A DNA stretch of 64,000 nt from Methylocapsa sp. D3K7 (GCF_029855125.1 NZ_CP123229.1:868001-932000), one strand, 5' to 3'. Shown: positions 8,865 through 18,106, counted from the first letter of the stretch. Numbers and translations are program-made. The notes: generated by a model from the letters alone, not told the origin.

Positions 8865-9518
8865 CTAGGCAACCTCGTATTTGGGAATTGTCCAGCCTTC
8901 CACTTGCGCTTGCGTGTGCCATTCCTGCCAAGCTGGAAGCGCCATGACGGCGTCCATATAGGCCTTTGTGGAAGGCATGACCGCCACGTCATAAACATGC
9001 AGCCGGTTGACGATGGGCGCGAACATGGCATCCGCCGCCGAAAAATCGCCGAAGAGGAACGGCCCAGCCCGGCCGAATGCCTCCCTGGTTTGCTGGAATG
9101 CCTGCTCGAGGCGCGCCACATCGGCGCTGGCTTCCGGGGTCAGCGCAACTTTTTTCACCGCGCGGCGCATATTCATCGGCAACAGTCCTCGCAAACCCGC
9201 AAAGCCCGAGTGCATTTCGGCGGCGAGCGAACGCGCCCGCGCCCGTGCCGCGAGGGCTTTTGGCCACAGAGGCTTCTCCGGATACATTTCGGCGAGATAT
9301 TCGATGATCGCCAGCGAATCCCAAACGGTGATCTCGCCATCAATCAATACCGGGCATTTGCCCGAAGGAGAATACCGCAGGAGTCCGGCCCGCGTGTTGT
9401 CCTGCGCCAGCGGGATCACGATTTCGTCGAACGCAATCTCGAAATGCCGCATCAAAATCCACGGCCGCAATGACCAGGAGGAATAGGCTTTGTTGGCGAT
9501 AATCAGGGTGAGGTTCAC
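8865..9518 (-). CDS. Glutathione S-transferase family protein
   Basis: A 217-residue soluble protein with the two-domain GST layout. The thioredoxin-like N-terminal part begins LTLIIANKAYSSWSLRPWI, with the SGKCPVLIDGEITVWDSLAIIEYLAE segment that normally binds the glutathione gamma-glutamyl group (cis-Pro and the E/D-S pair). The all-helical C-terminal domain contains the FSAADAMFAPIV N-capping-type motif. Substrate is not predictable. It reads towards the VWA gene but is separated by 112 bases, so it probably has its own promoter in the divergent interval at 9519-9721. Confidence 0.88.
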   Translation of the reverse strand: MNLTLIIANKAYSSWSLRPWILMRHFEIAFDEIVIPLAQDNTRAGLLRYSPSGKCPVLIDGEITVWDSLAIIEYLAEMYPEKPLWPKALAARARARSLAAEMHSGFAGLRGLLPMNMRRAVKKVALTPEASADVARLEQAFQQTREAFGRAGPFLFGDFSAADAMFAPIVNRLHVYDVAVMPSTKAYMDAVMALPAWQEWHTQAQVEGWTIPKYEVA

Positions 9519-9721
9519 GCGCCGCTCCGGTTTCCGAAGGCTGAAGGATCGACTTCGTAGGAGGATTCGGCCTGAACAATCAATCCTGCATCTTCGCCTT
9601 GGCAGGAAATAGCGGCCACCAAGCCCAACGGGAACAAACCCGCCAGCTAGGCGTTTTTTTTGGTTGGGGCTTTTCGTAAACCCTCATTAGAGGTGTTGGA
9701 TAGCCTCACAGGAGGTGTGCT

Positions 9722-10192
9722 ATGGATATTAAAAGTATTTCGATTGTATACGGAACCGCCCTGCTCGCGCTCACGATGAACGCTTCAGCCGGTCCTATGA
9801 GCATTACAAGCTCGCAAATTATTACACCACCAATACAGATCGAGCAGGCCCACTACTATCGGCATCACTATAGGCACTATGGCTGGCACCGGGGCTGGCA
9901 TTATGGCTGGTATCGCGGCTGGCACCGTGGTTGGCCCTACTATGGTTATAATTATGGCTACGGCTATCCGTATGGCTATGGTGTCGGGACCGGATTGGCG
10001 GCTCTCGCGACCGCGCCTCTGGCAGCCGCTGCCGCCGTCACTGAGCCGCTGGTGACGGGCCGGAGCGTGGCAGCCTCTGGAAATTATTGCGCGACCCCCG
10101 TGAAGACATGCTTGCTCTATGAGCCGGGATGGCTTGGAACTGGCTGTTCTTGCAAGGTCAATGACGGCGAAGCGCGGGGAACGGTTCAATAG
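9722..10192 (+). CDS. Exported His/Tyr/Gly/Trp-rich protein with C-terminal Cys motif
   Basis: A 156-residue small exported protein. A signal peptide (about 1-23, ending NASAG) is followed by a low-complexity segment of HYGWHRGWHYGWYRGW type (about 40-85), then an Ala-rich hydrophobic stretch. The tail carries four cysteines in a CATPVKTC...GTGCSCK arrangement. I know similar Cys tails from many rhizobial envelope proteins with Tyr/Gly-rich middles; their function is unknown. The start is well set by AGGAGGTG eight bases upstream. Codon use looks native. Likely surface or periplasmic, possibly cross-linked. Confidence 0.75.
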   Translation: MDIKSISIVYGTALLALTMNASAGPMSITSSQIITPPIQIEQAHYYRHHYRHYGWHRGWHYGWYRGWHRGWPYYGYNYGYGYPYGYGVGTGLAALATAPLAAAAAVTEPLVTGRSVAASGNYCATPVKTCLLYEPGWLGTGCSCKVNDGEARGTVQ

Positions 10193-10527
10193 TGTCACGC
10201 GACGCCAAACGTCTTTGATGAGGCTGCGACCGGGACACACCCGGCCGCGGTTTGAAGCGCCTTCCAATTGGGCCGCTGCCTTCCCCAAAGAGCGAACTCC
10301 TCGACCCGCAATTCCTGCCTTCAAATCCAGCGTCACCTTGAACTACACCGCGATGATGCTTTGTCCAGTTTTCCGGGAATCATCACGCCCGGCGGCACCC
10401 GTGCCGGCGCCCCGGTCACCGCCCTGATGATGCCCCAGAATGGGTCTCGCAGCGAAGCCGCGGGCCATATTTTAACTTTCTTTGGTCCTGTATGATCTCC
10501 TATTGCGAATGGATGAGGCGGGCGACC
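10193..10527. other. Gene-free interval before the L,D-transpeptidase gene
   Basis: 335 bases with no convincing gene. A small hairpin (CCGGG-ACACA-CCCGG, 10230-10244) stands about 38 bases after the exported-protein stop, without a T-run. The rest shows no clear promoter. Confidence 0.4.
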
Positions 10528-12237
10528 ATGCCGAAGTGTATGAGGCATGCCATCTTGGGTATCACGGCGCTGCTCGTGACGAGCCTGGCCGGCCCCGCCA
10601 GTGCCGCCAAGCGCCTCCGGGTCTCCCAGCCTGCCGAGACCGTGGCGGCCCGCCCGGCGGGAACGCCGTTGATGGCGATCGTATCGCTCAGCGACCAGCG
10701 GGTCACGATCTATGATGCGGATGGCTGGATCTTGCGCGCCCCCGTCTCCAGCGGCCAAAGCGGACGAGAAACGCCCGCCGGTATTTTCAGCGTTCTGCAA
10801 AAAGAAGTGGAGCATCACTCCAACCTCTATGATGACGCCTCGATGCCCTACATGCAGCGCATCACCTGGTCCGGCATCGCGATGCATGCGGGAAAACTGC
10901 CCGGCTATCCCGCCTCGCATGGCTGTGTTCGGATGCCCTCTGACTTCGCCGAGCATCTCTACGATCTGACGAAAGTCGGCATGCGGGTGATCATCGCGCG
11001 CAACGATGTCCAGCCCGTCGCGATCGAACATCCCCTCCTCTTCAAACCGAAATTGGTCCCCGCTGATCTCGACCTCAAGACACTCGCCACCCATTGGTCA
11101 CGCGCGGAAACGCCCGCAACGCCGCCCGAAGCCGTTTCCCCCGCCACAGAACCGCAACAGCCAGCCGCCGCTTCTCCCGCGACAGAAACGCTGCCATCTG
11201 ACGCCGCTTCCTCTGCAACGGACTCGCCACCGCCGAACAGCCCGGTGGCGCCTTTGGTCACGTTGTCATCGATCGCGGCCGCCCAAATCGCGGCCGCGAA
11301 TATGGCGGCAAAAAAGGCCGACGCGGCGCGATTGGCCGCCGCAAAATTGACGGCCGAGGCCGCCCGCCTCGTGCGCATGGCGGAGGCCAGCAAACTCCGG
11401 GCGGAAGCGCAACTCGGGGCCGCCAGTGCGGCGCTTGAGGAAGCTGCGTCGCCGGCGGCCATCCAACAGGCCACCGAACGGAAAGCAAAAGCGAGCGCAA
11501 AGCTGACGGAAGCGGAGACGCAACTTGCTGCCGCGCAGGAAGAAGCACCCCAGAAAGCGGAGGCCGCCGCGCACGCCCGGGACGAGGCAGACGCGGCCGC
11601 CACCGCGAAACTCGCGGCCATGGACGCCTCAAAAGCGGCGGCGCGGATGATGGCCCCGGTATCTATCTTCATCAGCAGGAAGACTCAGCGCCTCTATATA
11701 AGGCAGTCCTTTCAGCCGGTCTTCGAAAGTCCGGTTACGATTCGCGAGCCTGGGCGTCCTATCGGAACGCATATCTATACCGCGCTCGAGAGTGCGAACG
11801 GCGGAGCGGGTTTCCGCTGGAGTACCGTTTCGATGGAAGGGAGCGGGCTTGGCCAAAAACGCAAATCGCGCAACGAAGACGATTTTGATATCGAGCCGGT
11901 GTCGTTTGATTTAAATCCGGCCAAAGCAGCGCTCGACCGTATCGAGATTCAACAAGACATCATCGACCGCATCTCGGAAGTCATCTCGCCGGGATCGTCG
12001 CTGATCATTTCCGATGAAGGCATGAGCGTCGAGACCGGCGATAGCACCGACTTTGTGATCATCATGAGCGGCGAGCCGCAAGGCGGCATCAAGATGCGGC
12101 ACCACACGGACGCTCACACCGTCCGCTATGAGCGGCAGAACAATCGCACCTATGGTCGGGCCTATGATGGTTGGAACGGCCGCGCGCCAACCTACCCGCG
12201 GTCCTATGAAAGCGGCGGTTTCTTTGGGCCTTGGTAG
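10528..12237 (+). CDS. L,D-transpeptidase (YkuD) with coiled-coil and second partial domain
   Basis: This periplasmic enzyme is expected to form 3-3 peptidoglycan cross-links or attach proteins to the wall. From the ATG at 10528 a signal peptide (about 1-27) precedes a YkuD domain (about 48-165). The catalytic motif is SHGCVRM, Cys near residue 133. A Pro/Ala-rich linker leads to a long Ala/Lys/Glu-rich coiled coil (about 250-375). The C-terminal region begins SIFISRKTQRLYIRQ and mirrors the first strands of the catalytic domain, but lacks the His/Cys motif. An earlier in-frame ATG at 10492 is possible; neither start has a strong ribosome-binding site. Confidence 0.88.
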   Translation: MPKCMRHAILGITALLVTSLAGPASAAKRLRVSQPAETVAARPAGTPLMAIVSLSDQRVTIYDADGWILRAPVSSGQSGRETPAGIFSVLQKEVEHHSNLYDDASMPYMQRITWSGIAMHAGKLPGYPASHGCVRMPSDFAEHLYDLTKVGMRVIIARNDVQPVAIEHPLLFKPKLVPADLDLKTLATHWSRAETPATPPEAVSPATEPQQPAAASPATETLPSDAASSATDSPPPNSPVAPLVTLSSIAAAQIAAANMAAKKADAARLAAAKLTAEAARLVRMAEASKLRAEAQLGAASAALEEAASPAAIQQATERKAKASAKLTEAETQLAAAQEEAPQKAEAAAHARDEADAAATAKLAAMDASKAAARMMAPVSIFISRKTQRLYIRQSFQPVFESPVTIREPGRPIGTHIYTALESANGGAGFRWSTVSMEGSGLGQKRKSRNEDDFDIEPVSFDLNPAKAALDRIEIQQDIIDRISEVISPGSSLIISDEGMSVETGDSTDFVIIMSGEPQGGIKMRHHTDAHTVRYERQNNRTYGRAYDGWNGRAPTYPRSYESGGFFGPW

Positions 12238-12333
12238 GGGCGCTGGAACGCAAACGGCTATAGATCATCGCCATTAAGTGAAGGTCTTTGCGTTTCCACG
12301 CTCCCGCCATAAGCTCCCGCTGGGGGGACGGGC

Positions 12334-14583
12334 ATGGCGGACGAGACGGAGCACACGGGACCAGCGGCACCGCCAGACGCCGCCGCAGGTGACACAGCTC
12401 CCGCCCCCGACGAGCCGCCGCCACTTCCGGCGACGGCAATGGCCTTCGCTGGCACGGCAAAGGATCTCCAGGCGCTGCGCGACGCCGTGGTTGATGCCGC
12501 CAGTGTCGGCGCGGGACTGTGGTTCAGCTATCTCTTTGTGCTGCTCTACCTTCTCATCGCGGTTGGCGGCGTCACCCATCGCGATCTTTTCCTGCAGAGC
12601 CCCGTCAAGCTGCCGTTCCTCAATGTGGACCTGCCGCTGCTCGGCTTCTTCTGGCTCGGCCCGCTCATTTTCCTCATCGTGCATGCCTATGTGCTTTTGC
12701 ATTTCGTCTTGCTCGCGGGAAAGGTCGGTGATTTCGACACCGAGTTACGAGAGCAGATCCCCGACGAAGACGTGCGACGGCGCCTGCGCCGCCAGCTGCC
12801 GAGCAACATCTTTGTGCAGTTTCTGGCCGGATCGCGCGAGGTGCGCACTGGCGTCATGGGTTTCATGCTGCGGCTGATCGCCCAGATCAGTCTCGTCATC
12901 GGCCCCATCGCGCTGCTGGTCTTTTTCGAGCTTCAGTTCCTGCCCTACCACGATTGGGCGATCACCTGGTGGCACCGGATCGCTGTCCTGGCCGACATCG
13001 TGCTGTTGTGGTTGCTATGGCCCTCCATCGCGCGCGGCGAGACGGCACGGTTAGGGTGGCGCGACTTGCAGCGCGCCAAGATCTGGATACTGGCTTTCGC
13101 AAGCCTTGCACCGGTTCTCCTGGTCACTGCGATCGCAACCTTCCCAGGCGAATGGGCTCAGAACAACCTGCCATCGCTACGATTCATCCCGTGGCCAGAC
13201 GAAAGGGGACGCTGGTTTTCCCCGCATGAGCTGCTGGTTGCTGGCGAGGTCGATCTTGCCGCCCGCAAGCCAAAAAGCCTTTGGTCGAACCGCCTCGTTC
13301 TGCCGGGCTTTGACGTGATCGACCACACCAAATTCGATACCGAGGCAAAGATCGAGGCGCTTCCGGAAACCATCTCTCTTCGCGCGCGCCATCTTGAAGG
13401 CGCGGTGCTGATCGGTGCGAAACTCAGGAAAGCAGATTTTACTTCTGCGCGACTCCAGGGCGCGCGACTCGATGGCTCGGACTTGCGGAATGCAAGGTTC
13501 GAGTGCGACGACCGGGGCAGTGCCGAACCGCAATGCGCCCAGCTCCAGGGCGCATCGCTCAACGGCGCTCAGCTTCAGGGCGCGTCGCTCGACGGCGCCC
13601 AGCTCCAGGACGCCCGGCTCCTCGACGGCGTGCAGCTCCAGGGTGCATCGCTCAAGGGCACCAAGCTCCAAGGCGCGTGGCTCGTAGGTGCTCGGCTCCA
13701 GGGCGCGTCGCTCGATTACGCTCAGCTCCAGGGAGCGCAGCTTAATTTCGTGCAGCTTCAAGGCGCGTCGCTCACGAGCGCCGAGCTCCAGGGCGCGTCG
13801 CTTGATGGCGCCAAGCTCCAAGGCGCGTCGCTCAATTGGACGCAGCTTCAGGTCGCGTCGCTCAAGGTCGCGTCGCTCGATGGCGCCTACCTGCAGAACG
13901 CGCAGCTCCAGGGCGCGCAGCTCGACCGCTCAGATTTGCGGGGCGCAAACTTCGAGTGCGACGTGATCCGTCCAGAACCGCTCCAATGCACACGGCTCGA
14001 GGGCGCGTCGCTAAAACAAGTGTTCGCATGGCGAGCCGACGCTCGAAGGGCGGAAATCTGGGGCGCACGCGTCGCCGATCCGGAGACCGGCCAAAAATAC
14101 CTATGTGAGAAAAACGGCGACCCATCCGCCTGCGACTGGTCGGCTGAATCGTTCGATGAGCTTAGGCGACTTATCACTGACAAAGTTCCCGAAGGCGAGA
14201 AGCGGCGCGCCGCCATGGAAAGGATCGCACAAAGCCTTGATCCATCGAAGCCCATGGAAGGAGAAGACGAAATAGCGAGGTTTTGGGAAGATCAGGCACA
14301 CTCTTCCGTTGCCCATGAAGACTACGAAAAGCGCCTCGCCAGAGTTTGGCGCGAGACAGGCTGCGCCGAAGAAGGGGCACCTTACGTGCTTCGCGCCTTT
14401 CTCGGCCGTTTGGAAGTCTCCTGGGATTCCCCGTTTGACGAGCAAAGCCCGCACCTTCCTGCCCTCGCCGCCACCTTCCTCGACGAGGCGCATTGCCCTG
14501 GCGCGAATGGGCTCACTGACGCCGAGAAGGCAAAACTCAAAGCAATCCGCGACCGCCCGCTGACGCCTGCGCCGAAGCCGTGA
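12334..14583 (+). CDS. Integral membrane protein with pentapeptide-repeat domain
   Basis: A 749-residue protein of unknown function. A Pro/Ala-rich N-terminus is followed by about five membrane helices within residues 55-275. A pentapeptide-repeat domain covers about 345-560; its core is made of near-identical decapeptides of the form LQGASLxxAQ, which should fold as a right-handed quadrilateral beta-helix. Similar segments with two Cys each, DLRxAxFECD...EPxQC, frame the array (about 382-402 and 533-553). The last 190 residues are charged, helical and unassigned. The start has only a weak GGGGGAC upstream. The helix count and topology are estimates by eye. Confidence 0.8.
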   Translation: MADETEHTGPAAPPDAAAGDTAPAPDEPPPLPATAMAFAGTAKDLQALRDAVVDAASVGAGLWFSYLFVLLYLLIAVGGVTHRDLFLQSPVKLPFLNVDLPLLGFFWLGPLIFLIVHAYVLLHFVLLAGKVGDFDTELREQIPDEDVRRRLRRQLPSNIFVQFLAGSREVRTGVMGFMLRLIAQISLVIGPIALLVFFELQFLPYHDWAITWWHRIAVLADIVLLWLLWPSIARGETARLGWRDLQRAKIWILAFASLAPVLLVTAIATFPGEWAQNNLPSLRFIPWPDERGRWFSPHELLVAGEVDLAARKPKSLWSNRLVLPGFDVIDHTKFDTEAKIEALPETISLRARHLEGAVLIGAKLRKADFTSARLQGARLDGSDLRNARFECDDRGSAEPQCAQLQGASLNGAQLQGASLDGAQLQDARLLDGVQLQGASLKGTKLQGAWLVGARLQGASLDYAQLQGAQLNFVQLQGASLTSAELQGASLDGAKLQGASLNWTQLQVASLKVASLDGAYLQNAQLQGAQLDRSDLRGANFECDVIRPEPLQCTRLEGASLKQVFAWRADARRAEIWGARVADPETGQKYLCEKNGDPSACDWSAESFDELRRLITDKVPEGEKRRAAMERIAQSLDPSKPMEGEDEIARFWEDQAHSSVAHEDYEKRLARVWRETGCAEEGAPYVLRAFLGRLEVSWDSPFDEQSPHLPALAATFLDEAHCPGANGLTDAEKAKLKAIRDRPLTPAPKP
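13530..13925 (+). repeat. In-frame 30-base tandem repeats in the pentapeptide gene
   Basis: About a dozen units of 30 bases encode the LQGASLxxAQ decapeptides, each carrying a variant of CTCCAGGGCGCGTCGCTC. The units are close to identical at DNA level. This points to recent expansion by slippage or unequal crossover. One unit near 13615-13630 has an extra codon, and the phase shifts by a pentapeptide near 13855-13875. Confidence 0.85.
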
Positions 14584-14909
14584 CACGCATACCTTCAACA
14601 CGCCGGTAGGGTCATCACCAGGCAAAAACAGGCGCAAAACGGGAGACGTCGCCGGCACGAATTTTGCTTATCGCGCGATCTTACGTCTCTCAAGCCATTG
14701 GGCGTATCTCCCCTTGTAAGGTTTTCGACGCCAATCGTACCAAACCGTTTCACGTGAAACATTTTGGTACGATTGAGGGCCACGACCAATCGAAACGCGC
14801 GCTATGATTTTCGTGTTCCGCGTCTCGTGCCGCCGGTTTCTTGACCGGACATCATGAAGTAAGTGGGAAGGGGCCGTGTTCTTTTCCGGGCGTGCGCGGA
14901 CAAAAACTT
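14584..14909. other. Intergenic interval carrying the parS-like palindrome
   Basis: 326 bases between the convergent pentapeptide-repeat gene and murA. Apart from the palindrome at 14732-14775 I see no gene or terminator with a clear T-run. Confidence 0.5.
14732..14775. promoter_or_regulatory. parS-like centromere site inside a 44-base palindrome
   Basis: GTTTCACGTGAAAC (14747-14760) is a perfect 14-base palindrome. With its flanks it matches 15 of 16 positions of the bacterial parS consensus TGTTTCACGTGAAACA, the binding site of the CTP-dependent clamp ParB. It is framed by a perfect 13-base inverted repeat, CAATCGTACCAAA at 14732-14744 and TTTGGTACGATTG at 14763-14775, with exactly the same centre. 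The whole is symmetric at 40 of 44 bases. The match to parS is seen; ParB binding is inferred from the family. parA/parB are not in this window. Confidence 0.8.
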
Positions 14910-16208
14910 TTAGGCGCGGTCAGTAAGCCGCTCGATCATGGCGCCGCAGGCGCCAAGCTTCTCCTCGATATGCTCGAAGCCGCGATCAAGATGATAGACG
15001 CGATTGACCGTTGTTTCCCCTTCGGCCGCAAGGGCCGCGATGACGAGCGACATGGACGCGCGCAGGTCCGTCGCCATGACCGGTGCGCCTTGCAGCTCAT
15101 CGACTCCTTCGACCACCGCGGCGTCGCCATCAAGCTTGATATGTGCGCCCAGGCGAACCAGTTCCTGAACATGCATGAACCGGTTTTCAAAAATGGTCTC
15201 GGTGATCCGCGAGGACCCTTTGGCCTTGGTCATCAAGGCCATGAACTGGGCTTGCAAATCCGTCGGAAAACCGGGAAATGGCGCGGTGGCAATATCGACC
15301 GGTAAAAGTCCCCTGCCGTTGCGCCGCACGCGAAGTCCTTCATTGGTGGCGGATATTTCCGCACCGGTTTTTTCGATGGCTTCGATCGCGCTTTCCAAGA
15401 GAGTTGGGCTCGCGCCTTCCAGCATCACATCACCGCCGGCCATCGCGACCGCCATCGCGTAGGTGCCAGCTTCGATGCGGTCAGGCAAAACCACATGGCG
15501 CGCGCCGGAAAGACTGCCAACGCCCTCGATCTCGACCGTGGACTGACCTGCACCTTTGATTCGCGCCCCCATTTTGATAAGGCAATCGGCAACATCGACG
15601 ATCTCCGGCTCGCGCGCCGCGTTGTGAAGCACTGTATGGCCCTTTGCAAGGGAAGCGGCCATAAGCGCGGTATGGGTACCCCCGACTGTCACTTTTGGAA
15701 AATGGATCTCGGCGCCGCTCAGCCCCTTTGGCGCCTTGGCTTGCACATAGCCAGCCTCGATCTCGATCACCGCCCCAAGCTTCTCAAAAACCATGAGGAG
15801 AAGGTCGACGGGCCTTGTGCCTATCGCGCAACCGCCGGGGAGGGAAACCTTGGCCTCGCCCATCCGCGCGAGAAGCGGCGCGATGACCCAAAAACTCGCC
15901 CGCATCCGGGAGACGAACTCGTAGGGAGCCGTGGTATCGACGATCTGGCGTGCGCTGAGATGGAGAGCACGGCTGGCGCGCGCGGGAGCACCCGGGCGCC
16001 GGCCATCGATCGAGTGATCGACACCATGATGACCGAGAATACGTAGAAGCATGCCTACGTCCGCGAGATCGGGAATATTCTCAAGGGTTAAAGTCTCATT
16101 TGTAAGGAGCGACGCGATCATCAGCGGCAGGGCCGCGTTCTTCGCGCCAGAAATTCTTATAACGCCATTTAATTTTTGGCCGCCGACGATACGTATCCGG
16201 TCCAACAA
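14910..16208 (-). CDS. murA: UDP-N-acetylglucosamine 1-carboxyvinyltransferase MurA
   Basis: MurA makes the first committed step of peptidoglycan synthesis: enolpyruvyl transfer from PEP to UDP-GlcNAc in the cytosol. The 432-residue product has normal length. The N-terminus holds the substrate-binding SGAKNAALP (Lys23, Asn24). The catalytic, fosfomycin-sensitive cysteine is present at about residue 127 in [13 protein letters not shown]. The late segment [10 protein letters not shown] is also typical. It stands alone, unlike in many Rhizobiales where murA precedes a DUF2948 gene and hisD; here hisD-UPF0262 lies 38 kb away. Confidence 0.98.
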   Translation of the reverse strand: MLDRIRIVGGQKLNGVIRISGAKNAALPLMIASLLTNETLTLENIPDLADVGMLLRILGHHGVDHSIDGRRPGAPARASRALHLSARQIVDTTAPYEFVSRMRASFWVIAPLLARMGEAKVSLPGGCAIGTRPVDLLLMVFEKLGAVIEIEAGYVQAKAPKGLSGAEIHFPKVTVGGTHTALMAASLAKGHTVLHNAAREPEIVDVADCLIKMGARIKGAGQSTVEIEGVGSLSGARHVVLPDRIEAGTYAMAVAMAGGDVMLEGASPTLLESAIEAIEKTGAEISATNEGLRVRRNGRGLLPVDIATAPFPGFPTDLQAQFMALMTKAKGSSRITETIFENRFMHVQELVRLGAHIKLDGDAAVVEGVDELQGAPVMATDLRASMSLVIAALAAEGETTVNRVYHLDRGFEHIEEKLGACGAMIERLTDRA

Positions 16209-16292
16209 ATCCCCCTATTCGAAAACATCCGAAGCAGTCCGCTTGTACCCTCATCGCTTTTGTGAAGGCCCCGCATTTGGCCGAGCCTTCTT

Positions 16293-16523
16293 TCACCGAA
16301 CCGCTTTGCCCCCCTCGCTTGGCGCAGTCTTGCATTGCGGCGTTTCATCCCCGGCCGGGAACGACTCCGCCTTCGCGCGGTCCCTCTTCTGCGCTTTGCG
16401 GCGCGCCAGATTGGCCCGCAGCGCTTGCGCGAGACGTTGGCCACGGGCGGCATTGCCCGAGTCCGCCCCGGAAGCAGCCATAGGCGCGGCGGCGGACTGG
16501 CTGATCAAATCGTATAGTCCCAT
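16293..16523 (-). CDS. Small basic hypothetical protein upstream of murA
   Basis: A possible 76-residue protein starting MGLYDLISQSAAAPM, then an Arg/Ala-rich helical stretch (QRLAQALRANLARRKAQKR). It is on the murA strand, 84 bases before it. There is no good ribosome-binding site and I do not recognise a family. The ATG start and orderly amphipathic composition favour a real gene, but it is close to the limit of what can be called. Confidence 0.4.
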   Translation of the reverse strand: MGLYDLISQSAAAPMAASGADSGNAARGQRLAQALRANLARRKAQKRDRAKAESFPAGDETPQCKTAPSEGGKAVR

Positions 16524-16951
16524 AAGATTGTTTCAAAATTCTTTTAATTCTTCTTTCGCGGAAGCAACCAGCGAAAGGATAGCTGTCCTTTTAAAGCGGC
16601 GCAGCGGTCAAGGCAAGGCACCGGCCGCAGGGCTCGCGATTGATTGAAATATAGCGCAAATAGCGAGAGACCGGCCAACAATAAAATGGGCCTCTCCTCG
16701 AGAAATCCGCTCCATCAAGTTTCTGCCACATTTCAATAGCGTGCAAGCTGAGGTCTTGATTTTTCGTATTATCTTCCGTCGTGGCTGGCTTGGTTTGCTG
16801 GCGCTCGTGCGATAACTATACATATTGGGCACTTGCCCCCGGTGCGGCCGCGCCGCATAACCCCATCCGGGAATGCAGCGGTCGCCAGCTGGGGAGGGCA
16901 GCCTCCCGCGGCCGGAAAAAACGCAGGGACTACGCTTTGGATCAAAGATAT
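16524..16951. other. Interval between small hypothetical gene and YbhN-like gene
   Basis: 428 bases, partly AT-richer than the neighbours (around 16530-16790). The frame of the downstream membrane protein stays open back to 16781, but that part is Arg/Gly/Cys-rich and does not look translated. No clear promoter picked. Confidence 0.4.
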
Positions 16952-18106
16952 GTGCGTCATGACCAGGAGCAAGAGCCAGGTGGCGGCTTGAGTGGATTTA
17001 CGCGTAAGGCGCAGCCGGTCGCGCTTGTCTCCGTGCAGCACGACGCACACGTCCACCAGGACCATGCGGCGCGGGCGCGCCGCCGCTCGATCGGGCAAAT
17101 ACTCGCCGCTGTTTTCAGCCTCGCGATCGCGGCTTTTTCAATCTATGTCCTCGGGCGCGCGGTTTCCGCGGTGAGCCTGAGCGCCTTGCGCCAGGCTATC
17201 GCCGCGACGGGTGCCGATCAAATTGCTGGCGCCGCGCTGTTGACTGTCGTGTCCTTCCTCGCCTTGACTGGCTACGATGGGCTGGCGCTCCGCCAACTGC
17301 AAGCGCGCGTTCCTTATAAGACGACCGCGCTCGCCTCGTTCACCAGCTACGCGATTTCATTTACCTTGGGCTTTCCCTTGATCACGGCGGGCACGGTTCG
17401 CTATTGGATTTATTCGCAGGTCGGCTTAACGGCGAGCAAGGTCGCGAGTCTCACCGTGATCGCGGGTGTGACATTCTGGTTTGGCATGGTTTTTGTGCTT
17501 GGCGCTGGGCTCACGTTTCACGCCAGCGCAATCAGCACCATCAATCACATTTACCCCTTCTTAAATATGGTGATGGGGATTGGCGTGTTGGGAGCTGTCG
17601 TCGCGTACCTTGTCTGGGTGACGATCCGCCGTCGGCATATTAGCATTAAGGGCTTCAAGCTGGAATTGCCCGGTCTCGGTTTGACGGCCGGCCAAATTGT
17701 CCTCGGTGTCATCGATCAATCGGCGGCGGCGGGGGCATTATATGTTCTTCTCCCGAACCACGCCCAGCTAGATTACTTCACCTTCGCGGCGACCTATGTT
17801 TTTGCCTGCATTTTGGGTGTGGTGAGCAACGCGCCCGGAGGCATTGGCGTTTTCGAGGCGGCAATGCTGAAAGCCGTCCCGATCGCCTCGGAAGAAGCGC
17901 TGCTTGCTTCGCTGGTGTTGTTCCGGGTCATTTATTATCTCGTGCCATTTCTCTTTGCGCTCGCTTTCCTTGGGGCTCATGAGATTTTTCGCCGGTGGAA
18001 CAGTTTACGTGAAGATATGAGCCTGAGCGAAGAAGAAACCGTTCTGGAAAATGAGATGAACCCGCTTCGCCGCTGGTACCGCGACACATGGCGCCCGAGA
18101 CAATGA
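16952..18106 (+). CDS. YbhN/UPF0104 family integral membrane protein (lysylphosphatidylglycerol synthetase-like)
   Basis: A polytopic inner-membrane protein with about eight helices in the pattern of the flippase half of MprF (UPF0104/YbhN). Typical pieces are the SFLALTGYDGLALRQL segment, TFTLGFP-like ISFTLGFPLITAGTVRYWIY, and GVVSNAPGGIGVFEAAML near the end. The aminoacyl-transferase domain of true MprF is absent. A lipid-translocation role is suggested by the family but unproven. Start unclear: the frame opens at a GTG at 16781, a GTG at 16952 is used here, and a TTG at 16988 has the best upstream AGGTGG. Confidence 0.8.
   Translation: MRHDQEQEPGGGLSGFTRKAQPVALVSVQHDAHVHQDHAARARRRSIGQILAAVFSLAIAAFSIYVLGRAVSAVSLSALRQAIAATGADQIAGAALLTVVSFLALTGYDGLALRQLQARVPYKTTALASFTSYAISFTLGFPLITAGTVRYWIYSQVGLTASKVASLTVIAGVTFWFGMVFVLGAGLTFHASAISTINHIYPFLNMVMGIGVLGAVVAYLVWVTIRRRHISIKGFKLELPGLGLTAGQIVLGVIDQSAAAGALYVLLPNHAQLDYFTFAATYVFACILGVVSNAPGGIGVFEAAMLKAVPIASEEALLASLVLFRVIYYLVPFLFALAFLGAHEIFRRWNSLREDMSLSEEETVLENEMNPLRRWYRDTWRPRQ

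Noticed and set aside
13530..13925. Regular 30-base repeats as a possible CRISPR array
   Set aside because: The repeats have no unique spacers, keep frame, and encode pentapeptide repeats.
14595..14789. Minus-strand frame containing MFHVKR, as seen at the start of some genes that overlap parS
   Set aside because: The MFHVK string is only the translation of the parS palindrome; the rest of the frame has no family or codon signal.
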